Source of the DNA: Monarcha castaneiventris obscurior
Taxonomy: Eukaryota; Chordata; Aves; Passeriformes; Monarchidae
NCBI GenBank assembly: GCA_026261815.1
Contig: JAMPIT010000258.1
Span: forward strand, 17,006,501 to 17,070,500
Reading direction: 5' to 3'
Length of the DNA stretch: 64,000 bases
The stretch's first letter is position 1; each line of letters begins with the position of its first letter. Of the stretch, positions 49,619-62,700 are shown one piece after another. The position numbers and the translations under genes are program-made. The notes beneath the pieces are model-generated. The model did no database searches. It was not told where the DNA came from and saw only the letters and a program-made list of their open reading frames with translations.

Positions 49619-51414
49619 CTAGTGCAGGGCACATCCCATGTGAGTTAATTCACGCTTATGTGTATGAAATCTAATTTGAAAACTAATTTTTTAACAATTA
49701 CAATAAAGCCAAGTCCAATCGAACTGTGGGAACTGAAAAGAAAATGTATTACAGTATAGGCTTTCTTTTTGTAATTTAAGAAATACCAAAAATTAACCCG
49801 TGTTTCATGACATTAACATCAGGGTCATATTCATTTAAGTGATTTCAGCTCAAGTCTAGTTCTCTGGATGACTCAGATGGGAAGGTCAAATGGTAAGCAG
49901 TAATCTTTCTCTTCTGTATTTCTCTCCTTATAGAAGTCTTTCTAGACTGTACAAGGTTATTTTCAATTCACAGGAGAGTGAAGTTGCTTCAGAGTAAAGA
50001 AACAGAAGAAAATTAGCATTCTGAGAACCTTTGCATTGAGAATGTAATTGCTAAAGAGCTGTTTCAGGATATTGCTGACAAGATAAATTATATTCTCAAC
50101 TGTTACTTTATCCAGGTTTGCTGCCTTCGTTTCAGTTTACTAATTTTCTTTGGAACTGGATAGTGGATATACTTTATCCTGGTGCAAGATACTTAACATA
50201 TTTCAGTTTATCAGTTAAGAGTTTTGTTTATGCTTTTTTATAATATGAAAACAAATATTGCTTTCACAATTTACCTTGGGATTTTTTTGATGTAAATTGT
50301 GCATTTTTTTTCCTGTGAAAGTATAATAATTTTGCGTACTCTTATGAAGCACTTCAAAGCATCTGGGAGATAATTCCTTCCTGTCACTATTTTGTGATAT
50401 GGTATGTGATACCATAAGAATAACACTCAAAATTTAGTCAAATATATTTTAATAAATCTTCTTTTGAATGTTTTAAATATTTAGTACTTCTCTGAGGCAG
50501 GTGGGGACAATAATTTCAAATAGTTTCCTTTCCAAATCATTCTCTTCAGAAAAAAAGTAGTTGACTGGTGAGTGTCTTTAATTTTCCGTTTTACACTAAA
50601 GATGCATTGAATTCACAATACTGTTACAGATTAATTACATTTAATTTTAGTTTTATTTATTTTCTGTCTGAAAGATATGCATGGTTTTACACAATGATAT
50701 GTAATGACTTAAAAACCAAAAATAGAGCTACCTGGGGAAAAGGCACTTGCTTTAATTTTTTCTACCACAAAATCATGTTGTGTTTTTGCTTACAAATTAG
50801 CATGCTTTAATCACTGGTTTGTAAATGTTCTTGCTAATATATAGAGTGTTAAGACTCCCCAGGTACGAAACATCAATTTTCAGTGCTTTTCTAATCAAGC
50901 TAGTAATGTTAAAAACAAAGTTGGAGCTCCCATGTGCAATTAGATGGTTTCAGTTTTATAGTCAATGTAATAAAAGACATAACAGTTTTATTCAGTATGA
51001 AATAAATGGGTTTTGGTTTTCTCATTGTCATGTTTCATTCAATATTTGAGGCTGTTTGTCAGAATTTCTTTAGTATTTCTTTGACAGTTCCTAGACCTTT
51101 GATTATTTACAGAGATTTATCACTTATTGGTTAATATTTTGCTGTTTTAATTCCATGCAGTTAGTTAGATGAGTGCTTGGTAAAGACATGAGTAGCACTT
51201 CATGTTGAAGAATGAAATGGCAAATACTTAGGTTTTCCATATAGGACATAATGAATGTGGTGTGGCAATGACATAAAATACAGGAAAGGTTGTATCTTTA
51301 GGTGACAAAAAGGCTGCCACTTTCTTCTACTTCAAGGTCAGTGTGTAATAAGTAGTGTTAACTTTCACAGGGTTCTTTGGTGAGAAGTGGTTTTTGAAAG
51401 GAAAGTACATGTGC

Positions 51415-51561
51415 AAAGGTCTGGAGGTGTTCAGGGCCAGGCTGGATGAGGCTCTGAGTGACCTGGTCTAGTGGGAGGTATCCCTGCATATGGTAGGGCG
51501 TTTGGAAACAAGGGGATCTTTAGGGTCCTCTCCAACCCAAGCCATTCTATGATTCTACATA
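51415..51561 (+). mobile_element. CR1 LINE 3'-end fragment, + orientation
   Basis: Starts near GGTCTGGAGGTGTTCAGGGC and ends CCAACCCAAGCCATTCTATGATTCT, the characteristic 3' end of chicken-repeat-1 (CR1) LINEs with the terminal ATTCTATG-type octamer. About 147 bases remain; the 5' part, including all coding sequence, is absent, as is usual for CR1. It cannot move by itself. It lies in FNBP1L intron 1. Confidence 0.9.
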
Positions 51562-52035
51562 GTGAATATGTAGTAAATTAGTCTTCTGATCTGCAGTATT
51601 TGCTGTAGTTAAATTTTGAACTACATCTGCAGTACATTGTTGAGCACTTTTTTACTGTTTTGCTCTTTATTTTTTCTGTTTTGGTAATACTGAAAAGTCA
51701 TTAGGAAAGAAACCTAGTAATTATTTACTACAGTAGCAGTTTTTTTGTGGCTGTGATCAGTGGAACAAGATGCTTTGCATGGAGTATAGAATTAACACTG
51801 TCTTTAAAATGCTGTCGTAAATTGGATTCCCACAGTATTTCTTTATTAAGTCAGGAAGAATGTTCCCAGTATCTGTTTTTGGAGTAAACAGTGAAGTTAT
51901 GTCAGAAGGGCAAGCAGTGCAAAAGAGGCTTAAAGAAGGAATTAAAAGGGAAGTAGTAGATGAACAAGAGTTGAAAAAAATTAGAAGAATAATGAAATTA
52001 TGAGAGGGAGAAACTGGCAAAGATGCTTCTGTTTC

Positions 52036-52955
52036 AGTCACAGAATCACAGAATTGGTAAGGTTGGAAGGGAGCACAGTGGGTCATCTGGTCCAGCCTCC
52101 CTCCTCAGGCAGGGTTATCCCAGAGCACACCGCACAGGATTTCATCCAGATAATTCTGGAATATCTCCAGTGAGGGAGACTCCACAACCTCTGGGCAATC
52201 TCTTGCAGTGCTCGGTCACCCTCAGAGTAAAGAAGTTCATCATGTTTTGGTGGTACTTCCTGTACATCAGTTTCTGCCCGGTGCCTCTTGTCCTATTGCC
52301 TGCCACCACCCAGCAGGGCCTGCATCCATCCTATGACACCTCCCTGCAGATACTGACAGACACTCATGAGGTGTCCTCCAGTCATCTCTTCTCAGCTGAA
52401 CAGTCCCAGCTCCCTCAGTTTTCCTTGTGAGATGCTCCAGTCCCTTCATCATCTTTGTTTCCCTCTGCCAGACCCACTCCAGGAGCTCCATGTCTGTCTT
52501 GTACTGAGGAGCCCAGAACTGGGCACAGCACTCCAGATGTGCCTCACTGGGGCTGAGTAGAGGGACAGAATCACCTCCCTTACCTGCTGGCAATGCTCTT
52601 CCTACCATTGTCCTTCTTGGCACTGCTGGTTCACGGACAGCTTGTTGTCCACCAGGACCCCCAGGTCCTGCTCCACAGAGCTGCTCCCCAGCAGCTCAGC
52701 CCCCAGCCTGTGCTGGTGCCCAGGGTTATTCCTCCCCAGGAGCAGGACTCTGCATTTGCCACTGTTAAATTCAGATGGTTCTTCTCTGCCCCTCTCTCCA
52801 GCCTGTCGAGGCCCTCCTGAGGGGCTGGCTGGGGTATCGGCCTCTCCTCCCAGCTTTGTGTGATCAGTGAACGTGCTGAGGGGGCATCTGCTTCTTCATG
52901 CAAGTCACTGAAAAATCAGTTGGAAATACTGCACCCGGTTTTGAGCCTTGAGGTT
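52036..52955 (-). mobile_element. CR1 LINE 3' fragment, minus orientation
   Basis: The left end (CACAGAATCACAGAATTGG... GGTTGGAAGGGA) is the reverse complement of the CR1 3' end. The body continues through recognisable CR1 segments (CTCCCAGCTTTGTGTGATCAG near 52850) and fades near 52955, possibly running weakly to about 53030. About 0.9 kb of 3' sequence remains, 5'-truncated and without an intact reverse transcriptase. Divergence differs visibly along its length. Short open frames inside it (such as 52631-52903, minus) are not genes. Confidence 0.88.
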
Positions 52956-55900
52956 CAAAAGTACCTAGATTTGGTGCTTGTTCATCTATACCTTTCAGAT
53001 CTCCACTGGATTTTAGAGTGAGTACCCTTCTTTTTTTATTAGTTTAGTCAGGAAGGAAATAACTGCAAGAGGTAGGCTTCTGCTGAAGAACCTTTTAATT
53101 TCTACATTGACTGTTCATTTGACTCTCAAAAAGAAATTGTCTCTCTTAAAAGAAATGGATGTGATCTGGTGTCACTATTGCCAATTTGACCCTGTTGTTC
53201 ATGTTTGCTTCTGTCCTGAATGCGAGTAGTATTTGTCTTGCTTCAGAAGTATTGGCACTGATTATGCTACAAATTTGCTTGCTTTCAGTGTGGAACTCCT
53301 GGAGTGGTGCAGAATATTTCTATGGAGCCCACTGTCTTTTAAATATGATGGATTACAGAAACAGTATGAAAACGAGCTGTTTTGAGTTTGGACTTTGTAC
53401 ATGTTTTGGAAAAAATGAAGAACCTAGCTATGACAATTCAAAAATGTGGGTTTTCTTTTCAGAACACTGAAGTTTGTACTCAGCTTTTGTGCACGCAACT
53501 TCAGTGACCAAATATGTTGTAATAGGGTTGTTTTACCTTTTTGAAATTGTAACTTTTGTAATGGCAGTGCATATGCTTATGGTTAAATTACATCACTCTT
53601 TTTGTTTCCTTTTTAATTTGAGGAAAAATCCCTTATTAACCAAGGGAAACAGTGTATATTGCTGTACAATTTGATTTATCAGAGGAAGTACATTTCTACT
53701 AGAAATAAAGGTTTTATGAATAATGTTATTCTTACAATACAGGTTATGATTCTAAAGTCTGTGGTGAAATATAGGAGGACTTTACTGTGTATTTCTAGGC
53801 TCATATCTTAAAAACTCTGAGAGAAACTGGTACACGGCACAATTGTGTTACATTTTAATGTTAACTGAATCACAAAACCATGAAAAATTCCACTGTTTTG
53901 AAGGTGCCAGTAATAACATCTGGTTTTAGTTTAAATTCTTTATTCCATTATGTTAATGTTACTATGAATTTTGCTTTAAAAACGATGAGTACAGTAGATT
54001 CCATTGCAAATAGAGGACGTAGGGGGTGGTGTTGGTTTTGGTTTTGTTTTGGGTTTTTGGATTTGGGTGTTGTTTTGTTGCTTCTGGGATTTGTGTGTGT
54101 GGTTTGTTTTCTGTCAGGGTATTTATCTGTATCTGAAATAATGTTCTAAAGAAGAGAGGAAGGCTCTAATTTACTGCCATGTTAATTTCTTGTTAAGTGT
54201 TTATAATCAAGTTTGAAAAGTATTTACTGTTGTTAGCAAGGGAAGGGAAAAAGATGTGGCTGCTCTAGTCTTTCTCTTGAGCACTGAAGTATATTCACAG
54301 GTGATACTGACAAGGGAAGTTCACTTTACAGGAGGACTTTTGACAGAAAAATCCCCTTGTTCATTGGGTTGACAAGAACGAACAGCATATGGCAAATCAG
54401 TTAACAGCCTTCCAGTTTTGTAACTATTTGCGTAACTGGTCCCGTGATCTCTGGTCTTCTGAAGTATTGAACAGTGTCTGCTCCCTCTTAGTGGGGAGTG
54501 TGCTCAGAACAGTCCGTGGTGATTAACTCTGTTAGTATTTGCAGCCCTTCCTATGCCATAAAAGGCTAATGATTTAATTCAATAAAATTGAAGGGCTGAT
54601 CAAAATACCTAGGTATAGGTATCTTACCCCGAGTGGTTTAGAAGAACAAATGTTTGTTGACAAGCTATGTAGTATAGTTGTACCTTTTGAATATCAGTAA
54701 CAACAAATGTAAGGTATATGCCTTTGTCTTAAGTCTATCTGATGGGAGCTGATAATAACTTGAGGAAATACCTTCTCATATTCCAGTTGCATTTACTATT
54801 GCTTCCCACATAATAGGAGTATAGAGTAGTTGAAATGGTTTATCAGAGCTTTGCTAAATGTGGAGGTTTTGTCTGGGTCTCTGTGCTTAGAGCTAAATGA
54901 CTTATGTCACCAGAAGAACCACTGTATATTATTCCTCTACCAAGTTTTTGTAGGTTTACTGGGTATTGTAATTACACTTATTGTGAGGAATTAACTGAAA
55001 GTTAAGAGTAGGATATGTTTGTTTTATTCTTGTGCTGTAAGTTTTATTTTATGAGTTCATTGTTCACTCCAATTGCTGTGTAGATGCCATGAAATGTGGT
55101 TTTTAAAGGAATTGTTGACATGAGTTTAAGATTTAAATAATGTGCACTTTCATTAAATATATAGGAGGAAAGTTACAGGGAATACACCATGGCTATACGT
55201 TGGCCTCTGTGTGTTGAAATGGTGAAGTTCTACTGGTGATAATCAGTGCCTGGATTCTGTATAGATATTTTTACACTATATTTGTCCTAATTGTCAGAAT
55301 GATAATGTGATTCAATCCATACCAGATAGGTCCTTTTCTTTATGGATGTTTTATTGAGACAAAGCCTAAAGATGCATCTTTTAAGTGTGAAACACATTAA
55401 ATTCACTTGTCTGCCTGGGATTTGTGCATCATAAACTTGTTAAACAGTTTATAGTTTTTAAGCCAGTTTAAAATGGTATCCTACAGTCTACTTAACAGCT
55501 GAGCAGATAAATACAAGGAAGTGATATTTGGATGAGAGGGAAGTTGACACTCTCCTTTCTTTTTCTCCTCCCCCATCTGGCAGAAAGTACTTCCTAATTT
55601 TAAATTTGTATCAGGCAACTTGGCTTTTTGATGAGTTCAGAGCTGTGACCGTCTTATGGTTCTGAGCTGTAGCAAAGTCTAAATTATATCCTCTAAGTTA
55701 TATGCAAACTAAGTTATTTTAAAGGTCACATTTCAGTTCAGTAAAACTCACTAAATAGTGCAGTGTAAGCCGGGTTTCATGGTATTGCAGCTGGACATGT
55801 TGTAATGTAATTTGTACAGAGTTGAGTGTGCACATGCAAAGCTGGTGGATCTTGTTTTCTGAATTTGTGATGTAGGGCATCTAGGTGTTCTGTAATACTC

Positions 55901-57356
55901 CATGTGCAAACCTTTTATCTTTCCCCTATTGCCTTGCTTTGTAACATCGAGAGCACTCCCTTCTTGTCTTGAGCACACTGTTCACTCCCTGAGTGTATAG
56001 AGAGGAAAAAACCAGTGCATACTCTGCTTGTTAGATGCTATGCCAGACCAGCCAGAGCAGGAATTTAACCCTTCAATGAAGAAGTTGTCAGTAGGTGAGA
56101 TCCCTTTTTTGTTTCTACAAGTTTTTAAAAAACAGATCCTCCAGAATGCAAAAATAGATTGTCACGTGCAAGAAGTGGGGAGTGTCAGAGATGCTTGCGC
56201 AGTCAGTCTCCTGTGGATGCATTTTTAATAATATTGTGGAAGTAGCTGTAATTGGTAGAGAGGCATTTAAAAGTTTTTAAAGTTTTCAGTAGTTTCACCA
56301 AGGGTTCTTTAATCATGCACTAAAGCATTCACCTTGTGCATAGAGTGTCAAGTCATATAATAATATTTTGTAACTGAAATACTAAATGATTCTTTACACA
56401 ATTTTTCAAAAATAAAAGTCTTTCATCAGTGTTTTCCAAGCCAGATACTTTGTTCTTGCAGATTTTCTGTAGGCTGCCATTAATCATGCAGTAAATGTGC
56501 TGGTTTTGCACAGAACTTATGCTTCACTTGAGGCTTCACATGGCTGTTGGTCATACAGCAAGCTCAGTATTCTGCTGCTTCATTAATGTATAGCTTCACT
56601 GCTTTATAATCTATTATTCTGTTGTTGCTGGAAAGATTTGATTTTGTGCAGATATTTCTTACAATGAGCAACAGCATCTCTAAGTATTGTACAAACAGTA
56701 GTAGCATGTTTTACTGCGATGCATCGTATCACACTTACTTCATTTAGGGTTAAACATAGTCTTCCTGTCCCCTTTTTCAAGTGACATAACTAGGACTAAA
56801 ATGTACTTATGCTTCAGTCTGTTTATTAACAACCTTCAGCCGTTCCCAGAAGACTCAGGAAGTGCCTGTTTTCTGGCTTGGCTATGGTGGCAATAAGGTT
56901 TCTGGTCCATTAGGGGAATGGACATAATTATGTCCTTTGTATATACAAGGCCAGTGTAATACTGCCCCTGTGCTAAGATGGCAACTATTTTAATCCAATA
57001 ATGCTCAAAAAGATAAGGTTTGTGATCTGATACTGTATTGGATAGAGATGTTTGAAAATGGTGTGTTAAAGTGGGAATTAAGCTTAAAATAGAACTGAGT
57101 GAAGAATTATGTGTTTCAAAATTAACCTTTGGTTCAAATGCAGATAAGACTCAGATTCTAACAATCTCTCTTAAGAACATGTGAAAAAAATCTGGCTAAA
57201 TTTCTTTAAAAAGAAATTCTTCCCAATTAAAATTTGAAAGAAATTAAAGGGATGATTGAAAGCTAAGTGAGAGGGTTCTGATCCAGTTTACAAAGTAGGA
57301 TTTCCTGGTCTATATTTTATGTATGCTTGTATTCTAGTGAGACTTACTTCATGTGA

Positions 57357-57372
57357 GTGTGTGTGTGTGTGT
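57357..57372 (+). repeat. (GT)8 dinucleotide microsatellite
   Basis: Eight perfect GT units in FNBP1L intron 1. Confidence 0.95.
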
Positions 57373-59773
57373 TTGTATTTTTCTCAAGTGGTGGTGGTAA
57401 GGGAGTCCGTTTTTGGGACACAGTACTTACCTCCATCCTAACTTTGTAGGTAAAGATGTTAAAGCTGATACCCACCCACAGTGAAGAACCTGTTCTTTGA
57501 CAAGCTCAATGTGAAGAGGCTGTGATGAGTAGCAGAGAGGGAGGATGCCTGGAACTGTGTTCTGGCTACTACACCCTGTGTTGGTAGAACTTCCTGAGGA
57601 GGAAGAAGTGGTGTGTTTAGGAAATAGCTCTCCCTGCAGCCTGTGGCAGGCTGTGAGCCTGCTGTGGGACTGCAGAGTGGGGTCACCTGAGTGAAGAAGA
57701 GAGCAGACCTGTAGGTACTGCATAGAAGTGAAGTTTTCTTTGCTTAAGTTTACATCATGATGCAGTGAGGTAAATATGCTGTTCTAGTTCTTCTGAATGT
57801 GGCCATGTATTATTAACTGAAGAATTCTGGAGATGATTCATTAACAGGGCTGATAGGAGTGGTTATTGAGATACCCTCTGTGGCAGTGTGTTCCTTTCCT
57901 CTCGTCTTAGTTGGTACTCAGTGTCCCAGCTGTGAACTCTTCAGTCAGCTTGCTCTGCTGGTAGGAAACTATTGCTGTTAAAATCTACTGATTACTCCAA
58001 CTGATCCATTCAGTGGCATGGGTGAACTGGAGTGCACAATTGTAATCTCTAATGTTATTCAGCTGATCTGCTAATCTCCAGAAGCAGAACTTGATTCTTT
58101 TGTAATTATGGCTGCTCATTTCAAAAACAGTCACAAATGTTTCCACTCATATTCTGTCTGTGGTAGATTCCTACCCATTCCTGGAAAATAAATGTGTCAC
58201 ACCTGTGAAGTTGTTAGGTCTCAAACAAGACATCCCCTCCTGCCAGACCTGACTTTCATCTAGAGTTTCCAAAGCAGTTCCTTTGCTGCTGGTCTGGGGA
58301 TGTGTTTATGGAGAACAGTCTTTGTATTTCTCTTCCTCAGTTGCGGCTCTCCATTTTTAGCTTTGCTTTAGAAACCTGGCTAGCTGTATACATTGTCTTA
58401 CAGCATGGCTGGATCTTCAGTGGTTCAGTACTTTTTTGATTTTTTTGCTCACTTTTTCATGCAAATGTTTCTCTAATAATAGAAATTGACTTTTTAAAAT
58501 TAAAGCTGACAGCGATACTGCTTTTTAAAAATATGTGCTAAAGCTTAACAGGCAAATGGATTTTTCATACTGTGTTCATACTATGAATTTATTAATTCTT
58601 TATTCCTCAGAGCAATGTAGTCTTTTGTCCAGCTAAAAGTGATTTTTTAATTCCTGTTGTTTTCCTTTTGCATATTAAGCACGGTGCATTTCTAGTGAAG
58701 TTTCTCAATTAAATATTTTCAAGCTACAACATAGTGTAGTGTAGTTAATACCAGTGTCTTAATTTTTGCAAGCAAAGTAGGTCCATGTCCTGAAGGTCAA
58801 CCTACAAACTGTTTTCAGAAATTTTTTAGGAATTGTTTTTCTTTTCATGTCTCAAAAAGACTACTAGATTTTCTTCATAGTGTCCTGTACATATGCTTGT
58901 ACAATCTGTAGTAAACTTCTATTTTAATGTGAAATTGAAATGTGAAGTGCTGTTTAGTTTATGTATATGAACCTGTCCGTTTCTTTTCTCATCTTAATCT
59001 GAGTGCCTCTGCTTTATTTCCAGTGTTGCTACGGCTTTTGAGGTTGCTGCCCTGAACCTTCTAATTGATATTAATCTTTTAGCCTATAAAATGCTTAGCC
59101 TTTAAGTTTGCTCAAAGCCACATTTTTTCCTCTCTCTTAACTGTAATACCTAGATTGTTTTCAGAGGGGAATGAGGTATAATTTGCAGATTAGTCTGGAG
59201 CTACAATCCAGAACTTGTAGAAAGCAGAAAAGCAAAACACTTTCTTTTTTGTTCTTGATATAGAAACAGCTCTTTGTTAGTTTTTAGATGTGAAACTAAC
59301 AGGGTGTTTTGAAAAGATAAAGTACTGTTTAGCTGGAAGCAGCTTTTGTCTGCCTGTTAGGAAGAAGCACATAGCAGTTGCAAGGAAAAAAGAAATACCA
59401 GACCAAATTGATAATTATGAAAACAAACAGGCAGGAGTACAGAGAAATGATAATCAGTTCAGACAGTAAAATAAAAGAGCTATTATCCTAAGATAGAAAA
59501 GGAAGCAGGAATGCATTAAGATAGAGACAAAAGTAGAAACGAAAAACAGTTAGGCAGTGAAGAGGTATCCACGTAGAGAAACTGAAATGTATTGTCGGAA
59601 GTAGATTAGTGTAACGTGCTCTAATTAAAATACAATTTTATAATTAACTTGTCCTGAAGATAAATAGGGAAAGGTATAGTATGACTTCTCATTAATATAT
59701 TCATGGATGATTATGGTTCCTATAATTTTTAATGTAGGGCATCAGGTAGTTCTTTGTACAAACACTGCAAGAA

Positions 59774-59799
59774 TTTTGTTTTGTTTTGTTTTGTTTTTT
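59774..59799 (+). repeat. (TTTTG)4 microsatellite
   Basis: Four perfect TTTTG units followed by six T. The complement (CAAAA) can mark an A-rich tail, but no retroelement body is recognisable beside it. Confidence 0.9.
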
Positions 59800-62700
59800 G
59801 AAATAAAGAAATTTGCTTGGAGATATCTTCCAATAAAATAGTTAATCATGTGAAGGTCCTGATCGTTATCTAAAAATAAAAAAATAAAACCTAAGCAGCA
59901 TACTGTTTCATAGAAATAATTCAGCTATTTCATAAGAATTTTATAAAATATTAATATGTTAAATAGTCACTTTATAATGTTTTGTAACGTAAAATGTTTA
60001 ACTTCTTGAATAGAGTTGGGTCTTCTTTTCTTCTGCAGTGGTGCTCATGCAGGAAAAAGGACATTATGCAGAATTTAACCTATCATTTAAATTTATCCAT
60101 GATTTGGGTTCATTTGATAAACCCTCATGGGCTTTAATTGACTAAACAAGAACTGCTAAGATTGGTATTAAGTTACCTAATCACCCACATTTTCTCATTT
60201 TGCTTACTGTGGACTTGTTGTTGTGTGGTTAAGTAAGTCACGGCTTTTCATAAAGTGATAATAAAATACAACATTTTTATCCACAAATGTACTGGGGCTT
60301 TTTTGATGCCAAGCGTTTTGAATTTTTTTTTCCCTGAACAAGACCTGATTGCTGCTTTTCCATGCTCTGAACACTGGCATAGTATATATTTCCTTGTACC
60401 TGACTGTATAAGGGTTAAGAAGTTAGAGAGCAAAATACAGGATTCAGTTTTTAATCTCCTACTCACCGACTTGGAAGTTTAGACTGGCTGTGCAGCCTGG
60501 AGAACAAAGAATTAGGAAAAAAACTAATCTTGAGCCAGTGCTTCAAAAGTGCAAATAAGATCACTTGGGTAACTGCAGATTAAAATTGTGGTCACATGAA
60601 AGTATGGAGGTAATGATCTGCAGTTGAGTCAATAGAGAATAAAATGATGGTAGAATAATTAATGCAAAGTATCCTCATTTCAAATAAAATGTTTTATTAA
60701 GTAGATATTGCAGATGTAATTAATTGAGATAGGTTTCTGAAACTTGTAAGTCAATGTACTTCAATGTTTAATGTGATTCTTAAAACTTTCAGCTGTATTG
60801 TCTGGAGGTCAGTGAAATGGGAGACTAACTCGAGAGCAACTGGATGTTAATACAGTTAGCTAGTTTACACATTGTAAAGGAATAAATTAGTGAAACAGAG
60901 GGATTTTTTACAGAACAATACCACAATCCTAGCTTTAAATGCTTTCTGAAGTTGATGAAAGCTGGGAACATTAACTCTTTAAAAATCTCAATCTCATTTA
61001 ATGCCTTTTATTTGAAACTCCCTTGCTAGCCCAGTGTCAGGACTGGTAGCTTTAGGAAGACTAAACGTTCAGTATTTATGCTGTAGCATTCCCTTCATGC
61101 TCATCCCTCTGAAGAGATCTCCCATGTTGTTCTTTTTATTGGTTCTTGAGGCTTGTTTGGAGAAGAAACAAGTGTCTTTAAGAAGACGAGAGCTTGAGTT
61201 CAGCCTGGGAGAATCTGTTTTGTCTTGGGGCTGCAGGTTTGAGTCAGGCTGACTCTTGGCTTTGATGCTTCAGCTGCTATTGTTGTAAAGTTTCCTGGTA
61301 TCTGCAAACACATGATAAGTTTAGAACTGCAAACCTTAAGTATTTGTAACATTGATCTGTAGTTCCAGTAAATAATCTGGAAGTAGAATTTAGGGAGGTG
61401 ACATTCGTTTTGGAGTGGTCTGTATTGACCTACTACAAATGTCTTGTCAAGTGTCAGATTTGTTTGTTTGTAATGGAGAGGCTTTGGACTGCATTCCACT
61501 TTTGAGTGGGCAGTTTCTGCTTTCTACTTCCATTACCTGACCTTAATAACTTTAATAATAGTCAGCTGCAGTTTTAATAAAGTTTTTTACTGAAATTGTC
61601 TACTCAGCTGCCAAGGGGTGTGGGCTGTTACTAGACAAACAGCAATATATATTTGTGTGGGAATATTGTTGAAGACATACTTCATTATAAAGGTGTAGAT
61701 AGCCAGATATTGTAGGATGTGATTTTTTTTTTTTTAATCACCTTTTGCTGCTCTCTAGTTAATGCAGTTTTCATATTTCTTATAAAGGAGCTAGCCAAAT
61801 TAATACACTGATATATTTATTTTGAAATTACAGACTTTCATTTTATTGAAACTATTTGGTCTGTTTTCTTGTCTGTACTGCATTGCCTGATTTTTGACCA
61901 TTTTTTTTTCCATTGAAGGTGACACTTGTGTCTCAGTGCATTAGTTTGATTTCCTTTGTAGCAGTCTGGAAGATTTGCTGTTTATGTTCTGGTATGAAAA
62001 GGAAGTTTTTTGCTTAATCGAGGCCCAGAGTTCAAACATGTGCTTCTGGAGAGGTTGAAAGGACCATGAGTAAATTTGTGACTCCCATCTAGGAGCCTTT
62101 CTGAAAAGGCCAGTCCTTTTTGCTTATTTGTTGATGTTGCCTTGATGTTTTGCTCATTTGTCTCAGTGGCTTTACAGAGCAGTAAGAGGTGATTCTTGTG
62201 ACTACAGACTTTCATTCACTGGTTTATTTTTCATAGAGAATTTGATAACTTGTGAAGCTGTGGAATAAGGTGCCTTTGCACAGAACATACTGTTTCTAGA
62301 GTCAGATGAAAAAGAGGACATGAGGGGAGAAAAAAGAATTTTTGTCATGTGGTCAGTGATGAAATACTTGTAGTAAAATGTGATAGCTTGTCAAATGTCA
62401 TTTTCATATTAATAGCAGATCTTGAATGAAGTTTGATCTATGGAATCCTTCTTTGTTTCAACAAAATACTTGGAGAGCCACTGTCTCTGCTTGCATGTTT
62501 GGAAACATAAGTAATGTGGTGTTCCCTAATGCTAATGAAACCTTAGCAGCAAATGAGAACGTTGTGGTCTAAGGAGCCTAAGTAGGACAGCAAAGGCTTT
62601 GTTCTGCTGTGTGCTGAAGGAAGTCAGTTCATCTTAATGGTATTAGGTATTGACTGCATGCCAAAAGCACCTTTTAGAAACTACTTTTGAATGCTAGGTG

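Noticed and set aside
52267..52903. Minus- and plus-strand open frames near 52.3-52.9 kb
   Set aside because: They lie inside the CR1 3' fragment, outside its reverse-transcriptase region, and are not genes.
54605..54616. 12-bp palindrome ATACCTAGGTAT
   Set aside because: A single short palindrome in AT-rich DNA is expected by chance and has no supporting context.
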